From Bacillus sp. FJAT-45350 (lineage in GTDB: Bacteria; Bacillota; Bacilli; Bacillales; NISU01), in contig NZ_NISU01000001.1 in NCBI RefSeq assembly GCF_002335805.1, positions 690,079-754,078 of the forward strand: DNA of 64,000 nucleotides, written 5' to 3'. Shown in pieces: positions 50,042 to 59,260 of this stretch. The notes beneath the pieces were generated by a model, which was not told the DNA's origin, did no database searches, and saw only the letters and a list, made by a program, of their open reading frames with translations. Each line of letters starts with the position of its first letter. Position 1 is the stretch's first letter. A program made the position numbers and the translations under genes.

Positions 50042-50596
50042 ATGGTTGTTTTGTTGAAACGAACATCATTTTTTCTCTTATTATCCTTACTTATTTTGTT
50101 TACTTGGATGGGGAATGAACAAGAGAAACAAAAACTGTATACTCAAGCAGATGCTCTAGCTATCCCTAAAGTAGGGTATAAAGCACCGGACTTTACTTTA
50201 GTAAGTTTTCAAGGTGAAAGTGTTTCACTAGAGGAATTTGATGGTACACCAGTGTTCTTAAATTTTTGGGCTTCGTGGTGTCCACCTTGTAAAGCTGAGA
50301 TGCCAGATATGGTTGAGGTTGCAAAGATGTATGAAGGAGAAGTACAGTTCATTGGGGTAAATATGGCTACACAAGATAGAATAGAGGCTGCAGAGTCTTT
50401 TTTGGATGAGTACGATGTATTTTATACAAATGTCATTGATGAAACTAGAACTGTGGCAGACATGTACCAAATAACTGCAATACCTACAACCTTTGTTATT
50501 GATAGAGATGGTGTTATTACGTATAGAAAACTCGGGGGTATGACAAAAAGAGAGATGGAAGCTACTATTGAAGAAGTAATAGAGAGGGGAAGATAA
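50042..50596 (+). CDS. TlpA/ResA-like membrane-anchored thiol-disulfide oxidoreductase
   Basis: 184 residues. N-terminal membrane anchor (FFLLLSLLILFTWM), then a thioredoxin-like fold: APDFTLVSFQGESVSLEEF, active site FWASWCPPCKAEMP, cis-Pro region AIPTTFVIDRDG. Acts outside the membrane, reducing disulfides, as ResA does for cytochrome c maturation. Similar to B. subtilis YneN. True start may be TTG 50051 or 50054. Followed directly by a membrane protein and then ccdC. Confidence 0.88.
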   Translation: MVVLLKRTSFFLLLSLLILFTWMGNEQEKQKLYTQADALAIPKVGYKAPDFTLVSFQGESVSLEEFDGTPVFLNFWASWCPPCKAEMPDMVEVAKMYEGEVQFIGVNMATQDRIEAAESFLDEYDVFYTNVIDETRTVADMYQITAIPTTFVIDRDGVITYRKLGGMTKREMEATIEEVIERGR

Positions 50597-51216
50597 TGTT
50601 TAGTCCTTTCCATAACATTCAGTTAGGTCCTATTAATCTTTCCATGGATATGATAGCAATTATAAGTAGTTTATTAGTCGGCTATTTAGTAATTTCCTTT
50701 TTATTAAAGCTTTCATTTGAAGAAGAAAATGTGAGAGCAATGATTCTAGATACACTGCAAATAAGCATTTTAGTTTTTGTAATTACATATAAATTTTGGC
50801 CAATTGTGTTAACTCCAAGCTATCTATTGTCACCTACAAATATTCTACTTTATTCTGGGGGACCTTGGGCCATTGAGGCAGGATTAACTTTTGCATTTGG
50901 TTGGCTGCTTATCAAATGGTATAAGAAGAAGTGGCCAATTAAATTAATTGATATATTTGCTATAGGTGGAGTTTCTGGGATAATTTTCTCTCATTTATTA
51001 GTGAAGCAATATGGAGTACAATCATTTTTGACTATTGGATGGAAGTTAAATGAGACGGTGTACCACCCAATTAATATATATATGGCTATCTTGTTATCAG
51101 CTTTTTTATTATTCAACATACAATGGTTTCGAATGAAAAGGGCTGGTACAGTAGCAATAGGCTTAGTTGTGGGGTATATCATCACAGCTTATCTTTTACA
51201 ACCATTAGCGGTGTAA
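50596..51216 (+). CDS. Multi-pass membrane protein partnered with the thioredoxin-like gene
   Basis: 206 residues with about six hydrophobic helices; begins FSPFHNIQLGPINLSMDMIA, and the layout (LYSGGPWAIEAGLTFAFGWLLI) recalls the start of Lgt-type prolipoprotein diacylglyceryl transferases, but Lgt's conserved His-Gly and Arg motifs are not seen. Overlaps the TlpA-like stop by one base, so it is likely its functional partner, perhaps an electron-transfer or anchoring protein. Function unknown. Confidence 0.75.
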   Translation: MFSPFHNIQLGPINLSMDMIAIISSLLVGYLVISFLLKLSFEEENVRAMILDTLQISILVFVITYKFWPIVLTPSYLLSPTNILLYSGGPWAIEAGLTFAFGWLLIKWYKKKWPIKLIDIFAIGGVSGIIFSHLLVKQYGVQSFLTIGWKLNETVYHPINIYMAILLSAFLLFNIQWFRMKRAGTVAIGLVVGYIITAYLLQPLAV

Positions 51217-51324
51217 TAGCTAGAGTATGTACGTTAAATCAATTAGAAACTTTTCCATACTGTTATAGTGAAAACTATGATATACTCTAGTTTGAAATGG
51301 TTTCTTGAGGAAGGAGGGGTCGTC

Positions 51325-51831
51325 GTGACGTCTGTCTTAGTTACTGTTGCTGCAGCGTGTATGGCAATGTTAGCAATCATAATTAGGTTACGAGCAACTA
51401 AGAAGCCAGCATCGGTGAAGAAGATTATATTACCACCGATATTTATGTCAACTGGTTTTCTCATGTTTTTGTATGAGCCAACGAGACCAGCTCCACTACA
51501 AGTCATAGAGGCGTTAGCAGTAGGGGTACTGTTTTCAATTTTGCTAATTAAAACGTCAAAGTTTGAAATAAAAGAGGACAAGATATATCTAAAACGTTCG
51601 AAAGCATTTGCATTTATTTTAGTAGGGTTATTGTTATTACGTATTGGATTTAAGATTATTATTGGTGACGCAATTAATATTGAAGAATTAGGCGGTATGT
51701 TCTTTTTACTAGCCTATGGGATGATTATTCCATGGAGAATTTCAATGTACCTACAATACAAAAAGGTGGAGCAAGAACTTAAGTTAGAGCAAGAGAAAAC
51801 AAGAACACCAATTGTTCCACTAGAAACATAA
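51325..51831 (+). CDS. ccdC: CcdC-like membrane protein (YneJ)
   Basis: 168 residues from the GTG at 51325 with AAGGAGGGG upstream. CcdC features: RLRATKKPASVKKIILPPIFMSTGFLMF, EALAVGVLFSILLIKTSKFE, YLKRSKAFAFILVGLL, with four to five membrane helices. ccdC belongs to the yneI-ccdA-ccdC cluster in Bacillus; here no ccdA is adjacent. Its role in cytochrome c biogenesis is uncertain. Confidence 0.93.
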   Translation: MTSVLVTVAAACMAMLAIIIRLRATKKPASVKKIILPPIFMSTGFLMFLYEPTRPAPLQVIEALAVGVLFSILLIKTSKFEIKEDKIYLKRSKAFAFILVGLLLLRIGFKIIIGDAINIEELGGMFFLLAYGMIIPWRISMYLQYKKVEQELKLEQEKTRTPIVPLET

Positions 51832-51862
51832 AAAAACGCGACCAACTAGGTTGCGTTTTTTA
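51829..51862. terminator. Bidirectional terminator between ccdC and yneK
   Basis: AAAAACGCGACC and GGTTGCGTTTTT with loop AACTA (51832-51860), A- and T-runs on either side. Confidence 0.85.
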
Positions 51863-51865
51863 TCT

Positions 51866-52294
51866 TTAAAATAAATGACTATATGGGGAAACGTCGATTT
51901 GTTTTTCTTTTAGCTTCTTTAAGAGGAATTTATGGTCCCTTTTAGGTGTAGCAATAATGTAGCCACGAATAACTAAATCTTGTGTTATTTTGTCTGCATT
52001 TTCTTCAATTGCAAGTTCCCCAATCTTTCCTGCAATTTTTTCCCGTGCCACATCACGAAATAGATTAGGTACAGGTGAAACTAGTTCTTCTAATAGTTTT
52101 TTATTCTCATTAGTCCATAAATGTATTGTTTTTTGTATGTAGTGATCTTGCCAGTCTAATATTGACTTGCCGTCTTCTTTCGGTAGTCGTTTTAAAAACT
52201 TTCGGAACATAAAGTAACCACCGATAAACATAACAACCGTTAGGAAGACCGACCAAAAAACGATGAACCACATAAACCAGCCAGACATCTCCAT
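51866..52294 (-). CDS. yneK: YneK-like DUF2621 protein
   Basis: 142 residues from the ATG at 52294 with GTAGAGGTGG upstream (a GTG at 52303 lies in that site). One N-terminal membrane helix (WFMWFIVFWSVFLTVVMFI), then a soluble helical domain (KEDGKSILDWQDHYIQKTIH...TPKRDHKFLLKKLKEK). Conserved in sporulating Bacillaceae and adjacent to ccdC as in B. subtilis. Function unknown. Confidence 0.88.
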   Translation of the reverse strand: MEMSGWFMWFIVFWSVFLTVVMFIGGYFMFRKFLKRLPKEDGKSILDWQDHYIQKTIHLWTNENKKLLEELVSPVPNLFRDVAREKIAGKIGELAIEENADKITQDLVIRGYIIATPKRDHKFLLKKLKEKQIDVSPYSHLF

Positions 52295-52445
52295 AAAATC
52301 CACCTCTACGATCTGCTTGAAATCTTCTATTATTTTTATTTACATAACCTATTAGATTTTACCATACATCAATGTTAGAAATAAAATATATTTATTTGTG
52401 AAAGAAGTTTTGTTATAGTAAAAAACAGTGAGGTGAAATAAAAAT

Positions 52446-52865
52446 ATGTTAGTACATCTAATTAGTTATGGACTCCATCTATTAATAACGCTAATCTTTT
52501 TTGTCCTTATTCCTTTACCTATCATTATTAAGGCATGGTCAGCTGAAGATAATAAAAAAGTTGCTAGGGTGTTACGTATTTATAAAGTGGTTATCATGAT
52601 TGCCCATGGAGCACTGATTGTCGCATTAGTAACAGGTTTAATTCTTCATTTTGATTTAACTTCTCTATGGATATGGGTTGTTATTCTTCTTTGGGTAGCA
52701 ATTGGAGCATATTTAGGTTTAACGGCGAAATATGTACGTATGACGTTAGAATTATTAGATAAGAACGAACCACATAAAGAATCTTTGCAAAAGACAATGA
52801 CGTATAGCGTATGTTTAATGCTAGGGATTATTTCAATGTTTGTTCTTAAATATATCACGTTATAA
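52446..52865 (+). CDS. Four-helix membrane protein, unknown
   Basis: 139 residues with four hydrophobic segments (LLITLIFFVLIPLPIII, IAHGALIVALVTGLIL, LWIWVVILLWVAIGAYLGL, TYSVCLMLGIISMFVL). Two in-membrane His residues (H11, H54) might bind a cofactor as in CopD/DUF-type membrane proteins, but no family is certain. GTGAGGTGAAA precedes the ATG; its own strong terminator follows. Confidence 0.7.
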   Translation: MLVHLISYGLHLLITLIFFVLIPLPIIIKAWSAEDNKKVARVLRIYKVVIMIAHGALIVALVTGLILHFDLTSLWIWVVILLWVAIGAYLGLTAKYVRMTLELLDKNEPHKESLQKTMTYSVCLMLGIISMFVLKYITL

Positions 52866-52867
52866 CT

Positions 52868-52915
52868 AAACAACAGGCCTGCAAAGAAAATAAAGTTGCA
52901 GGCTTGTTGTTTTTA
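52868..52915 (+). terminator. Strong terminator
   Basis: AACAACAGGCCTGCAA pairs with TTGCAGGCTTGTTGTT, one bulge, followed by TTTTATT. Confidence 0.85.
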
Positions 52916-53002
52916 TTAATTCTATTAATTTCTTTGACTAGGCAGGAAATTACGCTGAATTGATAGAATTTTTCTTTAACTAGCGATGTAATGGAGGGGC
53001 TT

Positions 53003-53251
53003 ATGGGGAATAGAAAGAGACAGAAGAAAGATACGTTTATTGGAATTGATAAAAAGGAAGTAGTAGAAACGCCAAAGGCAGAAAAGTTTCAACGAATTGC
53101 TTGGGCATTTATCTTTATAGTTCTACTACCATTACTAGGCTTATTTATGTTTGGTCTAGGTGGACTTTTTGTTGGCGCAGCTATTGGCTTTATTGGATTA
53201 CTTTCAACTATTAAGAAAAATAAGAGAGTGGCGAACGAAAGGAAAAACTAA
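53003..53251 (+). CDS. Small membrane protein, 82 residues
   Basis: ATG at 53003 with GGAGGGG upstream (a longer ATG at 52991 spans that site). A basic, hydrophilic N-terminal half and then two tightly spaced hydrophobic stretches (IAWAFIFIVLLPLLGLFMFG and GGLFVGAAIGFIGLL). Ends in a Lys/Arg/Asn tail. Not recognised. Confidence 0.65.
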   Translation: MGNRKRQKKDTFIGIDKKEVVETPKAEKFQRIAWAFIFIVLLPLLGLFMFGLGGLFVGAAIGFIGLLSTIKKNKRVANERKN

Positions 53252-53336
53252 AGCACAATATAGAGGTCGAAAAGTGGTAAAGGTTCGTTCGGAGCATACC
53301 GCTAATAGAAACCATTCATAGTTCGCTATAAAAAGA

Positions 53337-53382
53337 AGCCCGCTTCACGCGTATGATACTCATAAGTGAAGGGGCTATTTTT
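53337..53382 (+). terminator. Terminator hairpin
   Basis: AGCCCGCTTCAC and GTGAAGGGGCT pair with one bulge, followed by ATTTTTGATTT. Confidence 0.65.
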
Positions 53383-53434
53383 GATTTAAACCAATAAACA
53401 TAATGAGCTTGGGGTGTTCAAGCCCATAAAAATA

Positions 53435-54589
53435 TCACACAAACTTCTTACCTAGTTTTCCAGCATCGACCATTGCTCCAAGCACATCAGAAATAATTGC
53501 AGTTCCGAGCAGTGCCGTTTGATCGCTGACATCATATGGTGGTGATACTTCTACCAACTCTAGACCACATATTCCTTCCCTGGCAACTAAGTCTAAAAAT
53601 TTCATCCCTTCTCTTGGGGTAAGCCCTTGAGGGTGAGGCCAACCCGTCCCCGGTACAAAACCACTATCAAAACTATCAATATCCACACTTAAATATACTG
53701 CTTTAGCACCTTTCCAGGCTTTTTCTAATGCGATTTCAGCTACTTTTTCTATACCTAGCTTTTCTACATCATTCATTGTGATCACTGTAGTATCAAATTT
53801 CCGTACATTTTTCACTGCTTCTCTAAGTGTTTGCCAACCACCTATTCCAACTTGAACTAGGTTTGATGGTGGTGCGTTTGGAATATTGCTTGCATGGAAC
53901 CAAGGCGTAGTATGCATCCTTTCGTCCATGTCCTTTTCTTGTAAATCTAAATGGCGATCAAGGTGTATGATACCAATATTTCCGTCAATATTATCAGCGA
54001 TCGCACGTACAGCTGGATACCCAATAGAGTAATCGCCACCAAGCAAGACTGGTAGAGTACCTTGGCAAAAGACATGTGATACAGCCTTGTAGATTTGATC
54101 GAAGCTTTTTTCAATATTAGCAATAGTAAACACATCACCAACATCACACATATTTAGTGATTCGATCAAATCGACACCTTTTTCATAACTATAGCTAGTA
54201 AATAGTTTTGAAATTCTTCGAAGAGCTTCAGGTCCAAATCGAGCACCAGCACGGTAAGTAGTTCCAATATCAAAAGGAACTCCCATAAAGGCAACATCAT
54301 AATCTCCAATCTTGCGAACATCTTCTAGGAAAGGAGTTCGTAAAAAAGTTGGTATTCCTGATTGAGGAGGTCTTGCTTCTCTAGTGAAAGTAGAAATAGT
54401 TCGATCGCCAATTGATGGAGCAGCTTCTAATCAGAACTTAACTGAACGCTCAAGTTCTTTTTTGCGTTCAGTTTCTGGAATTTTCGCTTCCTTGTATGCT
54501 GCTTCAATACCTAATAAATCTGTATGACGATCACTTTCCAATGCCTTTTGCTTACGAAAGCTTAAGCCATGGTTATCAAAGAAACCCAA
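53435..54589 (-). pseudogene. Ureohydrolase (agmatinase/guanidinase-like) with in-frame TGA
   Basis: Read from the TTG at 54589 (GGGGTG upstream), the frame covers 384 codons with a single TGA at codon 53 (54431-54433), between KF and LEAAPSIGD, where the family commonly has Trp (TGG). The intact 283-residue remainder starts at an ATG at 54286. Motifs: GGDYS (about 181; usual GGDHS), HLDRHLD, the QEKDMDERMHTTPWFHASN segment, SVDIDSFDSGF. Such long N-terminal forms with DRHLD and DERMHT resemble the nickel guanidine hydrolases more than classic agmatinase. The His-to-Tyr change at a metal ligand is a second single-base defect. Confidence 0.75.
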
Positions 54590-54824
54590 TATAAACACCC
54601 CATTTACATTTTACGTACCTTATGGTGTAGGCTACTATATGTATATTTATTAATTTAATGGATATGACATGATGACAGGCTGGTTATTGGTAAATATAAG
54701 ATTATGTAATATGCTGCATAAAAATATAAACATTGGCTTTACTATGATAATATCTAATAATAATCTACATTAGAATAATTGAAAAAACGAGAGAAAACTG
54801 AAAATTGTCGTAAGAGGTGAGAGC

Positions 54825-55781
54825 ATGAGTACGGTTTCGAGTGTTGAAGTGGAAGCATTGTTTGATGAGGTATCTAAGATTGTTATAGGAAGAAAAAAAG
54901 AATTAAGACTTATCTTTACAGCGCTACTAACAGAGGGGCATGTTTTATTAGAAGACCTTCCAGGTACAGGGAAAACAACGATGGTCAAAGCTTTTTCAAA
55001 AGGGTTAGATTGTTTATTTTCTAGAATTCAATGTACACCAGATTTACTTCCTTCTGATGTATTAGGTGGTTCAATTTATAACCCGAAGACTAATGAATTT
55101 ACGTTTCGTAAAGGTCCAGTCTTTACAAATGTCCTGCTTGTCGATGAAATAAATCGAACATTACCAAGAACGCAATCTAGTTTATTAGAATGTATGGAAG
55201 AGCGTCAAGTGTCGATTGAAGGGAAGACACATCCATTATCTAGTCCGTTTATTGTCCTAGCTACTCAAAATCCTGTCGAGATGGAAGGTACATTTCCATT
55301 ACCTGAAGCGCAACTAGATCGATTTCTTATGAAGTTAAATCTCGGGTATTTGTCGCCAAAAGACGAGGAAAGGATGCTTGAACAAGTAGGAGATAGGCTT
55401 TCATATGAAACAATCGAAAGTAAATTCAATCCTAAACAAATTGAAGAGCTTCAAGAAAAGATTAAAAATGTACAAGTTCATGCTCAAATTAGAGAATACA
55501 TAACATTGTTAGCAAATGAAACTCGTAATCATCAACTTGTTTCGATAGGTGTTAGTCCAAGAGCGAGTAAGGCACTTTATCGAACGGTAAAAACGTGGGC
55601 AGTCTTAAATGACCGACAATATGTTGTTCCAGATGATGTAAAAGAAATGCTATACCCTGTGTGGAATCATCGGATGATTTTAAAAACAGAAGCTCATATA
55701 AACGATACGACACCTGAAGAAATTTTAGTGGAAGTAGCTGAGAGAGTTCCTGTACCTGAGGAGCGTGTCGTTCGTTTATGA
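54825..55781 (+). CDS. MoxR-family AAA+ ATPase
   Basis: 318 residues. Walker A EDLPGTGKTTMVKAF, PDLLPSDVLGGSIYNP, Walker B LLVDEINRTLPRTQSSLLECM, sensor ATQNPVEMEGTFPLPEAQLDRF: a full MoxR signature. Acts as a chaperone-like ATPase with the von Willebrand/DUF58 protein encoded next. First gene of a three-gene operon; overlaps the next gene by 4 bases. AGAGGTGAGAGC precedes the ATG. Confidence 0.95.
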   Translation: MSTVSSVEVEALFDEVSKIVIGRKKELRLIFTALLTEGHVLLEDLPGTGKTTMVKAFSKGLDCLFSRIQCTPDLLPSDVLGGSIYNPKTNEFTFRKGPVFTNVLLVDEINRTLPRTQSSLLECMEERQVSIEGKTHPLSSPFIVLATQNPVEMEGTFPLPEAQLDRFLMKLNLGYLSPKDEERMLEQVGDRLSYETIESKFNPKQIEELQEKIKNVQVHAQIREYITLLANETRNHQLVSIGVSPRASKALYRTVKTWAVLNDRQYVVPDDVKEMLYPVWNHRMILKTEAHINDTTPEEILVEVAERVPVPEERVVRL

Positions 55782-57064
55782 CTGACACGTCGAAACAAAT
55801 TGAAAGTGATGCGAACGGTACGAATAAGCAAGTAGTACAAACAAGCATTTTATTTGAGAAATATTCCGTTTGGGTATTTCTTACTGGACTGGTACTTGCG
55901 ATATGGTTTCGGTTCATCCCGTTAATTGTTGTCTTTACCTTTTTAATTCTTTTATCGGTGCTCATTGGTGTATGGAAGAGGAAATCCCTAACTTTTATTA
56001 CACCACAAGTAGAGCTCTCTAAGTCTAGAATCTTTGCAACTAATGAGTTTTATATCGATGCATCCGTTTATAACGATAAGTGGTTACCACTTCCGTGGCT
56101 AGAGTGGGAGTTCACTGAAAAAGAGGGGATAGTGATCGGAAATCGTGAACAAGATACATATCTCATTCGATTTCTATGGTTATTATGGTATCAAAAAGTA
56201 CAATGGAAAATTAAAGGAACGGCAACGAAACGTGGCGTTTATAATGTCGGCTTAGTCAAATTACGCTCAGGAGACGGCTTTCGTTTTAGTGAGATAGAAC
56301 AGGAACTTAATGTAAATAAAAGATTATATGTTTATCCTAAATTAGTTTCAGTCATCGTTCCACCTTTTCGACCTTCTATGCAATGGGGAGTGAAAGGAAA
56401 GCAAGGAGGATTTTTAGAAGATCCACTTTTAATAAATGGAATCCGCGAGTACCAAGAGGGAGATGAGTTACGGAGAATGAATTTGAAGGCTACCGCACGG
56501 ACTGGTAAGCTTCAATCAAATGTGTATCAGCCTGTAGTGGTCGAGCAATTAATGCTCTATATAGATGTAACAGGTTTTGTTAATCAAGAAGGTACTCATG
56601 AAGATCCAACTAAATTTGCGATGATTAACAAGCAGAAAAAAGAAGATTTTGAGTGGCTACTTTCAATCATTACATCAGTTGCTGTCGCTTATAAAGAGAA
56701 AGGGTTAGATGTAGGTTTTAGTAGTAATGGATCAAAAAGTGAAGAGAAGAATGTCAGAATCGTTCCTCCTAGTAGCAATTTACTATCAGTGCTGGACCAA
56801 CTAGCTGAAATGACTCAAACGGTAAGTGAAAAGAATACAATTGTGTTAGAAGAGATGCTCAAAAAGGGAAACATAAATTCACCGTTATTCATTTATTGTG
56901 AGCGAATTACAAAAAGCCAATTTATGTGGTATAAGAAGAATAGACAGAAACTTATGGATGTACGTTTTTTCTATATGTATGATACAGACTATTCAAAAAA
57001 GCTAAAAAATGCTAAGCCGATTGATTCATTCATATCCCGTAAACAAGCAGTAAAGGGGTTGTAG
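55778..57064 (+). CDS. DUF58 membrane-associated protein
   Basis: 428 residues. Two hydrophobic helices near 30-75 (VWVFLTGLVLAIWFRF, LIVVFTFLILLSVLIG); the DUF58 motif GIREYQEGDELRRMNLKATARTGKL at about 221-245; then a VWA-like C-terminal part. Works with MoxR, probably in envelope complex assembly. Overlaps both neighbours (4 bases and 1 base). Confidence 0.9.
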   Translation: MTDTSKQIESDANGTNKQVVQTSILFEKYSVWVFLTGLVLAIWFRFIPLIVVFTFLILLSVLIGVWKRKSLTFITPQVELSKSRIFATNEFYIDASVYNDKWLPLPWLEWEFTEKEGIVIGNREQDTYLIRFLWLLWYQKVQWKIKGTATKRGVYNVGLVKLRSGDGFRFSEIEQELNVNKRLYVYPKLVSVIVPPFRPSMQWGVKGKQGGFLEDPLLINGIREYQEGDELRRMNLKATARTGKLQSNVYQPVVVEQLMLYIDVTGFVNQEGTHEDPTKFAMINKQKKEDFEWLLSIITSVAVAYKEKGLDVGFSSNGSKSEEKNVRIVPPSSNLLSVLDQLAEMTQTVSEKNTIVLEEMLKKGNINSPLFIYCERITKSQFMWYKKNRQKLMDVRFFYMYDTDYSKKLKNAKPIDSFISRKQAVKGL

Positions 57065-58413
57065 TGATGACCCTTAGACATCTATATAATATTTTTATTG
57101 TATTGTTTAGTGAAATAGTTTGGATTTATTACTCTATTGTTTTATTCACAAGTCTTAGTTGGAATCAGCCTGTATTTTTTTCGATTACTTGGTGGATTGT
57201 AGCTGGGCTTATAGGAATTGCTTTCAATTATATGACGAGGAATATTTCAATTGTACAAGTAGTAGGTAATATTCTTTTGATAGGGCTACTTACTGTACAA
57301 AACTTGAGAACTACAATGCCAGAAGAAGGTACGTTATTCTTTGGTGTTATTGTAAGTATTGTTGTAATTTACATTTATATACGTAGTGCTGCATTTCTAA
57401 GTGAGTTTCCTAGCCGCTTAAATGTATTGCATCGTTTTGAAGGCAATATTATTTTTTACATTCTTTTTGCACTGTCGTTCTCTGCAAATGACTGGATTCA
57501 TGAAACATTTCACTTGGTATTTATTTTTGCGATATTTTTAAGCCTAATCGGTATGCTTCTATCGTTAAGTAATGAAGAACGAGGGGAAAATAGTAAGGTA
57601 GAAATACAGAAGGTTGGTCAGTCAAGTTGGTTTACGGGAGTAATTTCAGTTTTAGTCGTTGTTCTTTCACTCGTCTCTTTATTATTACTTTTTAGTTCAG
57701 TACAAAGAGGGATATATACGATTGTATTGAGTGTCTGGGAAGGGTTGCGTTCCATTGGAGTGAGCTTACTTCAATTATTTAGTTGGTTGCTCAGTTTTCT
57801 CCCAGCAACAGAAATAGAAACTGAATTACCACCTATGGAACAAGGTGAACAAGTTGTCATTCCTGAACATATGGAACAATTGATAGAAGCCTCTATTCCT
57901 TTATGGCTAATCATTGTATTAGGTTTACTTCTTTTCGGTGTCGCAATTTGGCTCTTAACTAAATTAATGAAACAAAAGAGAAGAAAACAGCCTTCTATAG
58001 AAGTACGTAAAATCATCATTAGTAAGGATTCTTGGTGGAAAAATGTTTGGGAAAAGTGGATTTCGTTTATTTCACTTTTAAATAGAAGATTTCGTATGAG
58101 GTTCTCCTGTTTTTATCATCATCAAGTCTACTGGTACTATTATCAAGTTCAAAAGTGGGGAAAAAAGAACGGTATTTCAGTTCATAATCATGAAACTTCT
58201 CAAGAATATATAAATAAACTCATCATGAAGATTGATGAGGATGATAAAACGTATACTTACAATAATGAAGGTTATAATGTTCAAGAACAACTCTTAAATC
58301 TAAATAAAGATTATCAAGCGGTCTATTATGGCCAGATGTGTGAAACTTCAACTGAGAATTATCAAATCTTATTAAAATACCTTAAAAGGTTACGTATTAA
58401 AACAATTAGCTGA
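57064..58413 (+). CDS. Polytopic membrane protein, third gene of the MoxR operon (DUF4129-like C-terminus)
   Basis: 449 residues. About seven N-terminal membrane helices up to residue 220, a loop, one more helix (IPLWLIIVLGLLLFGVAIWLL), and a cytoplasmic domain (HHQVYWYYYQVQKWGKKNGI...SQEYINKLI...QAVYYGQ) of the DUF4129 type. In related operons this position is held by a transglutaminase-core membrane protein; here the extracellular transglutaminase domain is absent. GTG 57064 or ATG 57067 start. Confidence 0.75.
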   Translation: MMTLRHLYNIFIVLFSEIVWIYYSIVLFTSLSWNQPVFFSITWWIVAGLIGIAFNYMTRNISIVQVVGNILLIGLLTVQNLRTTMPEEGTLFFGVIVSIVVIYIYIRSAAFLSEFPSRLNVLHRFEGNIIFYILFALSFSANDWIHETFHLVFIFAIFLSLIGMLLSLSNEERGENSKVEIQKVGQSSWFTGVISVLVVVLSLVSLLLLFSSVQRGIYTIVLSVWEGLRSIGVSLLQLFSWLLSFLPATEIETELPPMEQGEQVVIPEHMEQLIEASIPLWLIIVLGLLLFGVAIWLLTKLMKQKRRKQPSIEVRKIIISKDSWWKNVWEKWISFISLLNRRFRMRFSCFYHHQVYWYYYQVQKWGKKNGISVHNHETSQEYINKLIMKIDEDDKTYTYNNEGYNVQEQLLNLNKDYQAVYYGQMCETSTENYQILLKYLKRLRIKTIS

Positions 58414-58447
58414 AAGGGTTGATCCAAATGGATTGCCCTTTTTTTAT
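58411..58447 (+). terminator. Terminator of the MoxR operon
   Basis: AAAGGGTTGATCC and GGATTGCCCTTT (G-U and one mismatch) with loop AAAT, followed by TTTTT. Confidence 0.8.
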
Positions 58448-58546
58448 TGAACTGACGGGAATACCATTGATAGTTCATCTTCAGTTCATAAAAGATTGGT
58501 AAAGTATAGTAGTAGTAATTTTATTATAGTAAAGGAAGTTATGTTA

Positions 58547-59227
58547 ATGAATGAAAAAGTAGCGCTAATTGCAGGTGCGAGTGGTTTAGTTGGAAGCGAG
58601 CTTCTTCAAATTCTCCTAAATGGTGAAGCGTACGATAAGGTGTATGCAGTTAGTAGAAAGCCTCTTGAAATAGACCACCCAAAGTTAATAGAAGTAGTGT
58701 GTGACTTTGATAATCTTGAAGAAATTCAGGGTGACTATGTTGTTGATGATGTTTTCTGTTGTTTAGGGACAACTATCAAGAAGGCGAAAACAAAAGAGGT
58801 AATGTACAAGGTAGATGTAGAGTATCCAATTTCTTTAGCAAATATTACGAGAGAAATGGGTGCGAAACATTATCTCCTAATAAGTTCTATGAACGCAAAT
58901 CCTTCATCTCCAATATGGTATCCAAAAATGAAAGGAGAACTTGAAGAAGAGCTAAAGAGAATTCGGTTCACTACAACGTCTATCTTCCGTCCAGCTCTAT
59001 TATTAGGAAATAGAAAAGAATTCAGATTGGGAGAAGACATTGCTAGTAAGCTCTTTAAAGGGGTATCTTCTTTATTTAAAGGCTCTTGGAAAAGTCGATT
59101 CGCAATTGAAGCTTCATCAGTTGCAAAGGGGATGTATGAAGTGGCACAAATGGATAAAACTGGAGTAACTATATATGCTTCTACTACGATAGAGGACATA
59201 GCAAATAAAATACATAATGAGAGATAA
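58547..59227 (+). CDS. NAD(P)-binding oxidoreductase (HTATIP2/YraR-like)
   Basis: 226 residues from the ATG at 58547 with AAAGGAAG upstream. Rossmann start EKVALIAGASGLVGSELLQILL, then VDDVFCCLGTTIKKAKTKE, YLLISSMNANPSSPIWYPKMKGELEEEL (Tyr-x3-Lys-like Y..MKG) and FRPALLLGNRKEFRLGE. An atypical short-chain dehydrogenase/NmrA-like protein. Substrate unknown. Confidence 0.85.
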   Translation: MNEKVALIAGASGLVGSELLQILLNGEAYDKVYAVSRKPLEIDHPKLIEVVCDFDNLEEIQGDYVVDDVFCCLGTTIKKAKTKEVMYKVDVEYPISLANITREMGAKHYLLISSMNANPSSPIWYPKMKGELEEELKRIRFTTTSIFRPALLLGNRKEFRLGEDIASKLFKGVSSLFKGSWKSRFAIEASSVAKGMYEVAQMDKTGVTIYASTTIEDIANKIHNER

Positions 59228-59260
59228 AAATAATCTTACAAACTTTGAGGTGGATGACCA

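Noticed and set aside
54431-54433. TGA in the ureohydrolase read as selenocysteine
   Set aside because: The position is usually Trp, it is not catalytic, and no selenocysteine insertion hairpin is seen just downstream.
54590-54824. Guanidine riboswitch upstream of the guanidinase-like gene
   Set aside because: The minus-strand leader is AT-rich and lacks the conserved ACGR-type elements of known guanidine riboswitches.
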